Shown here: piece after piece, positions 15,811 through 24,291 of the stretch
How positions within the stretch are numbered: position 1 is the first letter of the stretch
How the letters are laid out: the number at the start of each line of letters is the position of its first letter
NCBI RefSeq assembly: GCF_001983935.1
Contig: NZ_CP017641.1
Span: 2,356,001-2,420,000 of the forward strand
Reading direction: 5' to 3'
Length of the DNA stretch: 64,000 nt
From: Fuerstiella marisgermanici
GTDB taxonomy: Bacteria; Planctomycetota; Planctomycetia; Planctomycetales; Planctomycetaceae
Program-made: the position numbers and the translations under genes
Notes under the pieces: generated by a model
What the model was told of the DNA's origin: nothing
Database searches by the model: none
Seen by the model: only the letters and a program-made list of their open reading frames with translations

Positions 15811-16600
15811 GCTCAGCGTCGAGATTTCCGCGACTATCGACGTACCCGTGCAACCGTCTTGGGGCGTTCACTGTGCCACCTGATTGGATTTCGGCAGCAA
15901 GTTCTCCATGGCTGTTTTTCCAGCGGTTGAGTGTCTTCGGATGCACGCCGAGTGCTGCCGCGATCTCCGTCACGTCCTGTTCGCCGGTCTGCCGGACATA
16001 AGCGACCACGAATTTGATTTTCTCAGCGACCTTCGAAGCGTCGTTGATGCCCGCCCGCAGAATCTCGATCCGATCCGGCTCTTTTTCAGTTGGCCATTCG
16101 CATCGGATTCCGGCCCTGAGTGCCGAAAAATTCACGGGGCCGACGATATCCAGCATCAGAATAGCCGCGTTCGCGAACACTTCTTCTTTGGTCGCATCCG
16201 GGAAGATTTTGCCAGAGACGACCAGGGCGGTTGCGAGTTGATTGTTGAGTTCGCCAGCAAGTTGCAACAAATAATCCGTCCACGAATGGCCGTATATGAC
16301 GCCGTTGCCGATAACATCGCGTTCAGTTTCGTGGTTCATCGCCTGGACAGCCTCGGCAGCTAGCTTCAAGCCACCATACACGTTGCCAAAATACTCAGTA
16401 CCGTAAATGTCATCGTCAGGGGCAATGCCACCGAGAATGATCTGATTCAGTCGTTGCAGAGCGCGAAGGTAGCGCACTTCATAGTTTGCTTTGGCGCTTA
16501 TGTCGTCACCAGGCGGCCGTTGATCTGCCTGAAGTTCGAACAACAGATACGTGCCTTCAACGTAACTGGCCAGATGCCAGATTGTCATTGGTTTGCTCAT
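15800..16600 (-). CDS. HTH-containing putative regulator (266 aa)
   Basis: Residues ~212-235 read VTEIAAALGVHPKTLNRWKN, a classic helix-turn-helix. The upstream ~200 residues are mostly helical and not recognised. The ATG overlaps the integrase stop as ATGA, so it is co-translated with the integrase. Operator-like palindromes start at its 3' end and continue upstream of the next cassette. I infer a regulator of the element's lysogeny or replication genes; the N-terminal part could sense a ligand or oligomerise. Confidence 0.6.
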   Translation of the reverse strand: MSKPMTIWHLASYVEGTYLLFELQADQRPPGDDISAKANYEVRYLRALQRLNQIILGGIAPDDDIYGTEYFGNVYGGLKLAAEAVQAMNHETERDVIGNGVIYGHSWTDYLLQLAGELNNQLATALVVSGKIFPDATKEEVFANAAILMLDIVGPVNFSALRAGIRCEWPTEKEPDRIEILRAGINDASKVAEKIKFVVAYVRQTGEQDVTEIAAALGVHPKTLNRWKNSHGELAAEIQSGGTVNAPRRLHGYVDSRGNLDAEQSQ

Positions 16601-17823
16601 TGCTCACCTCCAAACAGCCACTTCCGAACATGCTCCGCAACGTCAATCAACCGCTGATCGTCAATCCCCTGGCGGTACACCGCTGCCATCGAGTCATCAA
16701 CGTGGCCCATCGCGTAGTTCACGGCAACCTGATCCTTACTGTTGCCTGCAATGGTTTCATAAGTGCGACGAAGCGAATAGAAGCCCCTGCCAGGCTTCGC
16801 GAATCCGTTGTGTTTGATGGCGTCGTCAGCATCGAGTTTGCGTAGCAGCTTCCTGTACATTTCACCGACGTTATCGCACACCGTGCCGCTGGTGTTCGTG
16901 TAGGCGACCGGCTTTCCGTGAGTCGTCAGGAAGCACAAATCATCGTGATCGTCTTTCTTCGCAACAGGTCGCACTCGCATAGCTTCCTTGATCGCTTCGC
17001 GAGTTTCCTCCCACACATAGAACCGCCTGGGAATCCCTGTTTTCGGTCGCGGCAAGTCGTACCAACCGTTTTCAAAGTCGATATTCTGGGCTCGCAGTCT
17101 TCCGCAATCCATCGCCCCGAATCCAGCGTTCAATCCGAGAAAGACAGCCGCTTTCAGCCAGCCGTCACAGCTATCGAGAATGGTCTGCAATTCATGCTGC
17201 TCAAATGCCAGCTTGCCGTGCTTCGATTGCCGAGCCTGCTTTGCCCGGCGGATGACAGCACGCGACGGCTTCTTGAAGTCCGGGCCAAAGTTCGGAATGG
17301 CGGTGGTCACTTCGGATTCGTGGCACCACTTAAAAATCGTTCGCACCTTCTGAATTTCTACTCCGATTCTGGTCGGTCCCCATGTGTCGGGGAATGCCTT
17401 TCGGTAGGCCGCGAAATCAGCGGCTCGCAATGCGGCAACGCGGGCGCGGCGACCAAAGTAATCGACCAGCCGCTTAGCCACCAATTTGGCTTCCATGAAG
17501 TAACGCGGTGTCACTTCGCCTGCTGAACACCGCGAGTCGAGATTCGCCAGATAATGGTTTGCTGCGTCTGCGACCGTGACTTCTTCGACCGACACCTCGA
17601 CGACACCCATCCTGCGTGGGTCTCTGCCAGCGTGGATTTCGTCGACTTCATCCAGGTAGCGAGCAAGGGCAGCGTCGGGGTCATTCCACAGCCCGAAGTG
17701 CCACTGTTTCCCTTTGATTTTCTTAGACCACTGGCCGTTTGGATGAGCAAAAAGCGGGAATTCTTTGTATGGTTTCTTCGGCGGTGCCGTTTTCTTATAT
17801 GCCCTCAATTTAAGTATCTCCAA
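16597..17823 (-). CDS. int: Tyrosine-recombinase integrase
   Basis: The 408-residue protein has an N-terminal arm-binding-like region (KKPYKEFPLFAHPNGQW), a core-binding helical domain and a C-terminal catalytic domain. Visible catalytic elements are the Lys hairpin RPKTGIPRR (near 259), SLRRTYETIAG (second Arg near 352), GHVDDSM (His near 374) and VYRQG (Tyr near 384). The box-I Arg is not seen where expected; the segment reads GLNAGFGAMDCGRL. The start is a TTG at 17823. The gene ends overlapping the regulator start. It lies 80 bp from tRNA-Arg, the likely attachment site region. Confidence 0.85.
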   Translation of the reverse strand: MEILKLRAYKKTAPPKKPYKEFPLFAHPNGQWSKKIKGKQWHFGLWNDPDAALARYLDEVDEIHAGRDPRRMGVVEVSVEEVTVADAANHYLANLDSRCSAGEVTPRYFMEAKLVAKRLVDYFGRRARVAALRAADFAAYRKAFPDTWGPTRIGVEIQKVRTIFKWCHESEVTTAIPNFGPDFKKPSRAVIRRAKQARQSKHGKLAFEQHELQTILDSCDGWLKAAVFLGLNAGFGAMDCGRLRAQNIDFENGWYDLPRPKTGIPRRFYVWEETREAIKEAMRVRPVAKKDDHDDLCFLTTHGKPVAYTNTSGTVCDNVGEMYRKLLRKLDADDAIKHNGFAKPGRGFYSLRRTYETIAGNSKDQVAVNYAMGHVDDSMAAVYRQGIDDQRLIDVAEHVRKWLFGGEQ

Positions 17824-17828
17824 TGTTC

Positions 17829-17852
17829 AGCGGGTGTCGTAGCGGGTGTCGT
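17829..17852. repeat. Tandem 12-bp repeat upstream of the integrase
   Basis: AGCGGGTGTCGT occurs twice in direct tandem, 6 bp upstream of the integrase start. It could be a pair of arm-type integrase sites or an operator; no third copy was noticed nearby. Confidence 0.7.
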
Positions 17853-17903
17853 AATCAAAACCACCAGTTAAAAACACTGTAAAAACATTGGAAAAACTCA
17901 CAA

Positions 17904-17977
17904 GTCCCCGTAGCTCATCTGGATAGAGCGTGGCTTTCCTAAAGCCAAGGTAGCAGGTTCGAGTCCTGCCGGGGATA
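17904..17977 (+). tRNA. tRNA-Arg (anticodon CCU)
   Basis: The 74-nt cloverleaf folds fully. The acceptor GTCCCCG pairs with CGGGGAT (one G-U at the end). The D-arm is AGCTCATCTGGATAGAGCG-like. The anticodon stem TGGCT/AGCCA encloses loop TTCCTAA with CCT. The T-arm is GCAGG-TTCGAGT-CCTGC, and A is the discriminator base. No CCA is encoded. The phage-like element lies on its 5' side. Confidence 0.95.
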
Positions 17978-18184
17978 TTATTGCTGATTCGGAAGTGCCC
18001 AATTTTCACGGGAATGTGTTCCCCAATTTCTCTCGCTGGGTGAGCGGTTCCGGGGCAGGCGAGATTTGCCACGCAACTCGCGAGGGCAACGTGCTGACGG
18101 CTTGTCCGGCGGGCTATTCGACTCGCTGCGGACGATCGATTGGTTCGCCATTGCGAGATGCCGTTGGAGTGGGGTTTCAGGCGG

Positions 18185-19630
18185 CTATTTTCCGGTCGGG
18201 GTTTTCCTGGCTGCGTCTATGACCCTCTTGATCGCTTCGAGTGTTGCTGGAGCGGGTTTGAAGTTGCCTGGGCGATGTCCTTCTGCGATTTGCAACGGTG
18301 TCCAGCCGTATTTGTTTTTGCGGTTCCAGATGTCGATATCGGCCCCGTGTTCTGCAAGGTACTTGACCATGCGTGGAAGACTTTTATAAGCCGCGCCGTG
18401 CATGGTCGTTTCTCCGTTGTCGTCTGTTGCATTGATGTCGCTGCCCTGTTGAAGCAGGTATTCGACTGCTGCCAGCGCCTCGTCTTCTGTTCCTGCTTCT
18501 TCGCCCGGCGCGAGTGAGCCGATTCCGGCGGCGGCCATCAATGACGTGCAGTTATCGGCGTTGGGAATGTGTGGGTCGGCACCAAGTTTCTGCAACAACT
18601 TCATGAGTGCCAGATCGGCTGTGTCGGCGGCCATCAGAAACGGCGTCATGCCTTTTTGATTCAATCGGCCACGCCCGGACCGACCACCTTTCAAACGCAG
18701 GTTGACGTCCGCTCCTGCCGCCGCAAGCTTTTCGACCAGTTGCAGGCTGGTGACGGATCCGGAACCGATAGGCGACGGGTCGCCGTCTGCGCTGTCGCCG
18801 CGATTGGGTTTGCGCACCCAGGTTAGCGTGTGTAAAGCACTAAAGCCGGACCGGAGGTCGTTGGGATCTGCACCTGCGTCAAGGAGCTTGCTGGCGAGTT
18901 CGAAGTGTCCGTTCTCAACCGCCAGGATCAGGGGGCTCATGCCTTTGCGGGGTGCTTTCGCGCCGCCAATTTTAGGTTGCATGACGGCGTTGACGTCACA
19001 TCCAGCTTCAAGCAGAGCGAACACCGCCGCCGTTTGCCCTTGTCGTACGGCAAAGAACAGCGGTGTGAATCCCGATTTCAGCCGCCGTTCGGGGTCAGCA
19101 CCGGCTTTAAGCAGCAACTTAACGACTTCCTCATGCCCTTCGGCTGCGGCCCACATCAATGCTGTCTGGCCGCGCCAGTCGGTGGCTTCAACTTTCGCGC
19201 CGTGCTTTAACAACAAGCGAACAGGTTTGGGGCGACCGGTGCGAGCGGCCGTCATCAACGCGGTTTCGTTGCCGGGCCGAGCGACGTTGGCGTCGGCTGA
19301 ATGTTCCAGCAGCAGCGAGACGATTTTGGTGTTGCCGTTGGTACACGCAATTGACAACGGGGCGACGTCGTAGCGATTTGTTGCGGCAACGTCGGCGTTG
19401 GATTCGATCAACAATGTCGTGAGCGGCAGGTCGTCGTGATACACCGCCCAGTGCAATGCTGTCATGCCATCCGGTTGACCGGCATTCACATCGGCACCGT
19501 CAGCGATGTGCTTTCGGACCAGCTTCACATCCTGTTGCTCGGCAGCGTCTGCAACGGTGGATTGATCACCCGCGGCAACGGATGCCGTGGTCGTTAGGCA
19601 TGCCAAAAGAATGAGTAACCAATGGTGCAT
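18185..19630 (-). CDS. Secreted ankyrin-repeat protein (481 aa)
   Basis: A hydrophobic N-terminus (MHHWLLILLACLTTTASVAAG) fits a Sec signal peptide. About ten ankyrin repeats follow, recognisable from GMTALHWAVYHDDLPLTTLL, GQTALMWAAAEGHEEVVKLL and GMSPLILAVENGHFELASKLL through the C-terminal GWTPLQIAEGHRPGN unit. Ankyrin repeats mediate protein-protein binding; this one would act in the periplasm or paryphoplasm. Similar secreted ankyrin proteins are common in planctomycetes. It stands alone between tRNA-Arg and a terminator-bounded gene. No partner can be named. Confidence 0.85.
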   Translation of the reverse strand: MHHWLLILLACLTTTASVAAGDQSTVADAAEQQDVKLVRKHIADGADVNAGQPDGMTALHWAVYHDDLPLTTLLIESNADVAATNRYDVAPLSIACTNGNTKIVSLLLEHSADANVARPGNETALMTAARTGRPKPVRLLLKHGAKVEATDWRGQTALMWAAAEGHEEVVKLLLKAGADPERRLKSGFTPLFFAVRQGQTAAVFALLEAGCDVNAVMQPKIGGAKAPRKGMSPLILAVENGHFELASKLLDAGADPNDLRSGFSALHTLTWVRKPNRGDSADGDPSPIGSGSVTSLQLVEKLAAAGADVNLRLKGGRSGRGRLNQKGMTPFLMAADTADLALMKLLQKLGADPHIPNADNCTSLMAAAGIGSLAPGEEAGTEDEALAAVEYLLQQGSDINATDDNGETTMHGAAYKSLPRMVKYLAEHGADIDIWNRKNKYGWTPLQIAEGHRPGNFKPAPATLEAIKRVIDAARKTPTGK

Positions 19631-19740
19631 GTGGATGCCTCCGCAATACGGCGGTTCGATGGTCCGAGTGCGGCGACCAACCCATCGCGAAGCTGAACGC
19701 CTTACACCACATGATGCACAAACGAGGTCTCAAACGCAAA

Positions 19741-19767
19741 GAAGCTCGGCATTTGCTGCCGAGCTTC
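19741..19767 (-). terminator. Hairpin terminator after the 627-aa secreted protein gene
   Basis: A perfect 11-bp stem, GAAGCTCGGCA with TGCCGAGCTTC and a 5-nt loop, lies about 50 bp downstream of the minus-strand stop at 19817. It is followed on that strand by TTTGCGTTT. Confidence 0.7.
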
Positions 19768-19816
19768 ATCTGCACATGTGGTCTCTGCGTCGCTTCAGAC
19801 AGCGACGTACAGAACG

Positions 19817-21700
19817 TTACTGCATCACAACTGTGAGCCAACCGTCGTTCGGTTCGAACCGCGTGATTTGGAGTCGGAGATTCGTTCCGTCACCCATGAC
19901 CAGGTCCAGATTGGAATCGACTTCGATTTCCGGCTCGGTAAAGGTTTTCTCCAACAACTCTTTGATGACGGTTCTCGCCTGAATTACGGTCCGTGGCGAC
20001 GCACGGCCTTCAATCAGTTGAGGTCTGAGAGCGATCACGCTGCGAGTGTCTGTTTCTGGTGGAATCAGAACAAGCTGTCCGTTCCGAAGTTCGATGCCCA
20101 TTGGAATTTCCAGCAGGTGTCGTGGAACCGTGCGGTCCTTGTCCAGCTGAATGAATCCAGTTCGCAAAATGATCACGACACCGTCTTCGGTGAATCGCAC
20201 TCGTACCGGATCGGACGGGCTGAAATCGAACAGTGTTGAGTCATCGACGTTGTCTCGTTTGATTGCCACAGGTCGCTTCAACAAATCTTCCAGTGCTTCT
20301 TCGATACGTCCGATGACCTGAGATGGCGTCATTTTGCCGGACAGGTTCAGAGCGTCGATGGACGCATTGACTGCTGACTGGTGCAACTGAATCGCGAGGC
20401 CTCGCCGAGGGGCTGGGGTGGTCGGTGGACGAGGTGCCGCCAGTGTTTCAGACGCGATCGTGCGAGAACTCACAGCCAGATGAGTGTTGCTGGATCGAGC
20501 GCTGAACGCTGAAGGTTTGATGCCTTTATCCTGCAGGTTCTGCATGATATTGGACTGAATGTTGTGGTTCGCTTCGGAAAACTTCTGTCCCACTTCGCTC
20601 TCAAACCGTGGCAGTGCGCGGTCCGCCATTTTGCGAGCGGCGATGGCGTCGGTTTGAGGTTTCTTTTTGGCGACTTCCTTTGCCGCAATGTTGCGAACGA
20701 TGCCTCGAAGAATAGGGATTCGGTCAAACTTGGTCGCGATACCCGTCGTCGTGTTGCGAACGTTGATATCGATCGTCGCGTTGCCGCTTGAGATATGCTG
20801 ACCGTCGAAGTAAACCGGTTTTTGAATCGTAAACGGATGGTCGCCATGCGTGTAAATTGTCGCGGGCGATTTTACACCTTGAGTATTGGTCACGGTTCGA
20901 CCATCGACAATGATGTCGAAGGCGGCGGTTCCAACACTTGGCTTAATGTCGGCTCGGATCATTGTGTCCGTTACCTGACAGCCCGTCACCCAGGCTCCCA
21001 GAATGCAGTCGGCCACGCCGCCTGATTCTGTTCGGTAGTCAGACACCAAACGCGACATCATTGGCTCTGATAGAACGAAGTGCAGATTGTAATTGAAGAA
21101 ATCACGAGCGAAGACGCTGCTGACTTTGGAGAACAGCGTTGGGTACTTTCGCAAAGCGTGGTAGTTCTGACGAACGATGGTTGCGTGAGCTCGGCGGTTG
21201 CCCATTTCAAAATCGACGGCCGCGCGAACCAGAAACTCATTCGCCAGATCCCGAGCTTCATCGGCTTCAGGCGTCTGCTTCAGGCCCGTCAAAACGGCCT
21301 CAGCCAGATTGACTCGGCGCCGTAACTGACGTCCCAATGCACGTTGCACGCGCTCACCAGATTCGAACTGCGGAATCAGGTTCTTCAATTCGGCGACTGC
21401 TTCCAGACGCTCGTCGTCGGATTTCTCGCCGTCAAACAGGGCACGGACAAGTGTGCTGACTTGCTCGCCGACTTCTTCGCCAGCCATTTCGGCAAGGCGA
21501 GCGGCTTCCTGAGCAACTCGTGTTGCGGTTGGCTTTTCGCCAACTAACGGGTCGTACGTTTCCGGTACATCCAGAACGTCCTCTTCGTAGCCGACCGCAA
21601 GGTCTGTCTTCTCCTGGAACGCATAAGCATTCCCCGCGGCGGCCGCGATGCCCAAAAGGGCTAACAGGCGAAATCTGGAAAGGTAGGAACTGTAGAGCAT
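19817..21700 (-). CDS. Secreted planctomycete protein of unknown function (627 aa)
   Basis: I chose the ATG at 21700, which gives MLYSSYLSRFRLLALLGIAA and then AGNAYAFQ, a clear signal peptide; the longer frame adds 17 unconserved residues. The mature protein is helical in its first third (many Leu/Glu/Arg repeats). The C-terminal region is beta-rich and repeats the phrase 'RV.FTEDGVVI.LRTGFI...LEIPMGIELRNGQLVLIP', which looks like an extracytoplasmic domain. No enzyme motif is seen. I believe it belongs to a lineage-restricted family but cannot name it. Confidence 0.75.
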   Translation of the reverse strand: MLYSSYLSRFRLLALLGIAAAAGNAYAFQEKTDLAVGYEEDVLDVPETYDPLVGEKPTATRVAQEAARLAEMAGEEVGEQVSTLVRALFDGEKSDDERLEAVAELKNLIPQFESGERVQRALGRQLRRRVNLAEAVLTGLKQTPEADEARDLANEFLVRAAVDFEMGNRRAHATIVRQNYHALRKYPTLFSKVSSVFARDFFNYNLHFVLSEPMMSRLVSDYRTESGGVADCILGAWVTGCQVTDTMIRADIKPSVGTAAFDIIVDGRTVTNTQGVKSPATIYTHGDHPFTIQKPVYFDGQHISSGNATIDINVRNTTTGIATKFDRIPILRGIVRNIAAKEVAKKKPQTDAIAARKMADRALPRFESEVGQKFSEANHNIQSNIMQNLQDKGIKPSAFSARSSNTHLAVSSRTIASETLAAPRPPTTPAPRRGLAIQLHQSAVNASIDALNLSGKMTPSQVIGRIEEALEDLLKRPVAIKRDNVDDSTLFDFSPSDPVRVRFTEDGVVIILRTGFIQLDKDRTVPRHLLEIPMGIELRNGQLVLIPPETDTRSVIALRPQLIEGRASPRTVIQARTVIKELLEKTFTEPEIEVDSNLDLVMGDGTNLRLQITRFEPNDGWLTVVMQ

Positions 21701-22079
21701 TGTGTGGTAACTCCGGTGTTTGCTCGGCCTAAGTGAGCTCTTTGGCGGCACTTGTTACAACGGTGAGTATCGGTAGAACCGGGCGGAATCTGATCAACCT
21801 GCAAAAACCGCACACTCACCTGCTTGCGCCGCCCAAGGCCCCAGAATCGCGCAAGGCACCGAAAAATGCAAGACAGCCGATCCTGCGTAATCGGAAAATC
21901 CCGTATTAAGTTCCACAACTGTCAGCATTAGGGCAGTCCCGACCTTGATAAGCCGTTCACTTGCCTCCCAGAAACTGATCTGCATGGACGGAGCTGACGC
22001 ATGCCCCAAAGGCAGTCGGGGAACCAAAACCGCCCCGCAAACCTCCCAGTCTTCGCGTCTTACAGCATGCAGAGGGGCG
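21701..22079. other. 379-bp gap between the sulfatase and the 627-aa protein genes
   Basis: I see no gene; short frames here have shadow-like translations. It must hold the promoter of the gene starting at 21700 and the 3' end of the sulfatase transcript. GGAG about 12 bases before the 21700 ATG is a plausible ribosome-binding site. Confidence 0.5.
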
Positions 22080-23579
22080 TCATTTGCCTTCTGCTGCCCA
22101 ACGCTTCATTAAAGCGATGTTGTCCAGGATCGTTTGCAGGTGAGCGGGATCCTGTTTGCGGTTGCGAAGGCCGTCGACGTAGACCTGCATGTCGCTGTCG
22201 AACATCTCGGTCGATTCCGGTTCCCGGCCAAGGTCGTTGGTCGCTTCCATCCAGTCGTCAAGCCGCTGTCGCAACTCTGTGAGCGTGGCGGCGTGCTTTG
22301 GATCGTCGGCGAGGTTATCCAGTTCGTGCGGATCCGTTTGCAGGTCGTAGAGTTCTTCCGGCGGACGGGGTTCACTGAACAACAGCTTTTCCTGCAGGTC
22401 ATTCAGCTCACCGTTTTTGTGAGCTTCCCTTAATGCGATCAGGATTGACTTGGCGTCCTTGTAGGCGCACGGCTGCAGCATCGGTCGTTGTGGCAGAAAG
22501 TTGCGAATGTACTTGAACCGCTTCGTCCTGACGCTGCGAAGGTGCTCAACCGTTTCGTCACAGCGGTCTCGAGCGGAAAACACAGCGTCCCGTGGCTGAT
22601 AGTCGGCCGCCAGGATATCTCGAGCCTGCATGTATTCCGGGATCGGGATTCCAGCAAGGTTCAGCGACAAAGCCGCGATGTCGATGTGTTCCACAAGGTC
22701 ATTGCGAGTGTCTCCGGCAGTGATGCCCGGTCCTTTGATGACCAGTGGAACATGAATACCTTCGTCGTACAGGAACTGCTTTCCGCGAGCGTGGCTGATG
22801 CCGTGGTCCGTCATGAACAGAATGACGGTGCTGTCCAGAAGTCCTTCGTCTTTAAGCCGAGCGACCACTTCGCCGACGAGCTTGTCGGTATAGCGACAAC
22901 AGTCCAGATACGCGGCCCAGTCTTCCAGCAGCACAGGATCATTCGGGTAGTAGGGCGGCAATGTGACTTTGCTAACCGGTGTCGCGCTGCCAAAGATCTC
23001 CTCACACTTTTTCTGAAAGCGGCGAGCGGATGCAAGAGTTCCACCGCGACGTTTGCCGCCCGGCGTCTGAATCTGGTGGAAGAAGGGTTGCCCGTCTTTG
23101 CGAGTGGCCCAGTCGTTGCCGTTGTAAACGGCTTCGTCCCATTCGAAGTTGTAGTCCGTTTTGCCAAGCCGCCCTTTCCTGGTGTTCGGCCAGCTTCCCA
23201 AAGACGTGTGATAGCCGGCGTCCTGAAACATCTGCGGCACCAGCTTGATGTATTTCGGCAGTCGAATCTTCTTTTCGCCTCGCCCACTGCGATGATGGTG
23301 AGCTCCGATCGAAGTTTGATACATGCCCGTGATGAACGCCGACCGACAAGTCGAACACACCGGCGCCGTCACGTATGCGTTCGTGAACCGCACTCCGTCA
23401 CGAGCGAGCTGATCGACGTTTGGCGTTTGAATCGCGGTCTCGCCATAGCACGAAAAGTTGGCCGACATGTCGTCGACAACAATCCACACAATATTCGGCC
23501 GTTCGGCCGCGACCGAAGCGGAAACCACGGTCAGGCAGATTGCGAGAAGCTGACGGACGCAGGGCAGGATAGCGGTCAT
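22080..23579 (-). CDS. Secreted sulfatase (type I, N-sulfoglucosamine sulfohydrolase-like)
   Basis: After a signal peptide (to about residue 25), RPNIVWIVVDDMSANFSCYG carries the metal-binding DD. VCSTCRSAFITGMYQTSIGAHHHR is the formylglycine region, with Cys75 as the residue to be converted. VILFMTDHGISHARGK holds the second metal-binding D/H. The C-terminal region has the ELYDLQTDPHELDNLA segment typical of the family. Such enzymes remove sulfate esters or N-sulfates from algal or animal polysaccharides. The motif here is C-S-T-C-R rather than the usual C-x-P-x-R. The exact substrate is unknown. Confidence 0.9.
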   Translation of the reverse strand: MTAILPCVRQLLAICLTVVSASVAAERPNIVWIVVDDMSANFSCYGETAIQTPNVDQLARDGVRFTNAYVTAPVCSTCRSAFITGMYQTSIGAHHHRSGRGEKKIRLPKYIKLVPQMFQDAGYHTSLGSWPNTRKGRLGKTDYNFEWDEAVYNGNDWATRKDGQPFFHQIQTPGGKRRGGTLASARRFQKKCEEIFGSATPVSKVTLPPYYPNDPVLLEDWAAYLDCCRYTDKLVGEVVARLKDEGLLDSTVILFMTDHGISHARGKQFLYDEGIHVPLVIKGPGITAGDTRNDLVEHIDIAALSLNLAGIPIPEYMQARDILAADYQPRDAVFSARDRCDETVEHLRSVRTKRFKYIRNFLPQRPMLQPCAYKDAKSILIALREAHKNGELNDLQEKLLFSEPRPPEELYDLQTDPHELDNLADDPKHAATLTELRQRLDDWMEATNDLGREPESTEMFDSDMQVYVDGLRNRKQDPAHLQTILDNIALMKRWAAEGK

Positions 23580-23648
23580 GGTAACCTCTGGTCGCGAGAA
23601 TAATGGAACCGACAGATCGTTGACGAACGACGCTTTTGTGGACGCGTC

Positions 23649-24287
23649 TTACTTCCGCGGAAACAGCACGGCTGTCCGCACCTTACCGTTCAGCAATGCC
23701 GTTTCGGTATCCGAATCCACAGTCACGGTGACGACGTTCTCCTGTTCCGGCTGCAGATCCAGAAGGACAGAGCAGCGAACATGGATGGGCGGCGCCGCCT
23801 TCGTGTCGCGGTCACCTGCGGTCGATGACAAATCCCGACGACGGAACAATTCGTCCCAGGACTTTACTGTTGCCGTTGCTGGTTCAACTAGCTTGGGCGT
23901 GTCGGCCGTTTGTTGATTTGCTGGTTGTGACGGTTTGCCAGCCACTTCTGCTTCGAAGTACACCCACGCATCGTGCAGTTCCAGTTCCATGCCCACCCAG
24001 TGCAGCAAGCACTTTTCGTCTTTGCGATGGCCGATCGAGAAATGCTTCTGCAGGTACGCTTTCACAAAACGTTCGCGGTCCGGGTCTGTTTCGACATTTA
24101 CACGCCGCTTTTCGATGGCAGACAGAGCGTCTTCCAGGTCGGCAATCCGCAACCGCATTGCGACTTCGAATTTTCCGGACGACGCATTCCATTCGATTTC
24201 GGTTGTCGAAGAATGGAACGGATGCGCCCATGCGTTTGAACCCGCAAACAACAGAGAAGCAGCGACGACGAAAAAGCGCGAATTCAT
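23649..24287 (-). CDS. DUF6702-family secreted protein
   Basis: The 212-residue protein has a signal peptide (MNSRFFVVAASLLFAGSNAWA) followed by HPFHSSTTEIEWNASSGKFEVAMRL, the hallmark opening of DUF6702 proteins. Those are small periplasmic or outer-membrane-associated proteins of unknown function. The start is 4 bp from the stop of the M1 peptidase gene, so the two are probably co-transcribed and may work together, for example as a peptidase and an accessory factor. No catalytic residues are visible. Confidence 0.75.
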   Translation of the reverse strand: MNSRFFVVAASLLFAGSNAWAHPFHSSTTEIEWNASSGKFEVAMRLRIADLEDALSAIEKRRVNVETDPDRERFVKAYLQKHFSIGHRKDEKCLLHWVGMELELHDAWVYFEAEVAGKPSQPANQQTADTPKLVEPATATVKSWDELFRRRDLSSTAGDRDTKAAPPIHVRCSVLLDLQPEQENVVTVTVDSDTETALLNGKVRTAVLFPRK

Positions 24288-24291
24288 AACT

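Noticed and set aside
22488-23603. 371-codon plus-strand frame
   Set aside because: It is antisense to the well-supported sulfatase gene and shows no recognisable domain.
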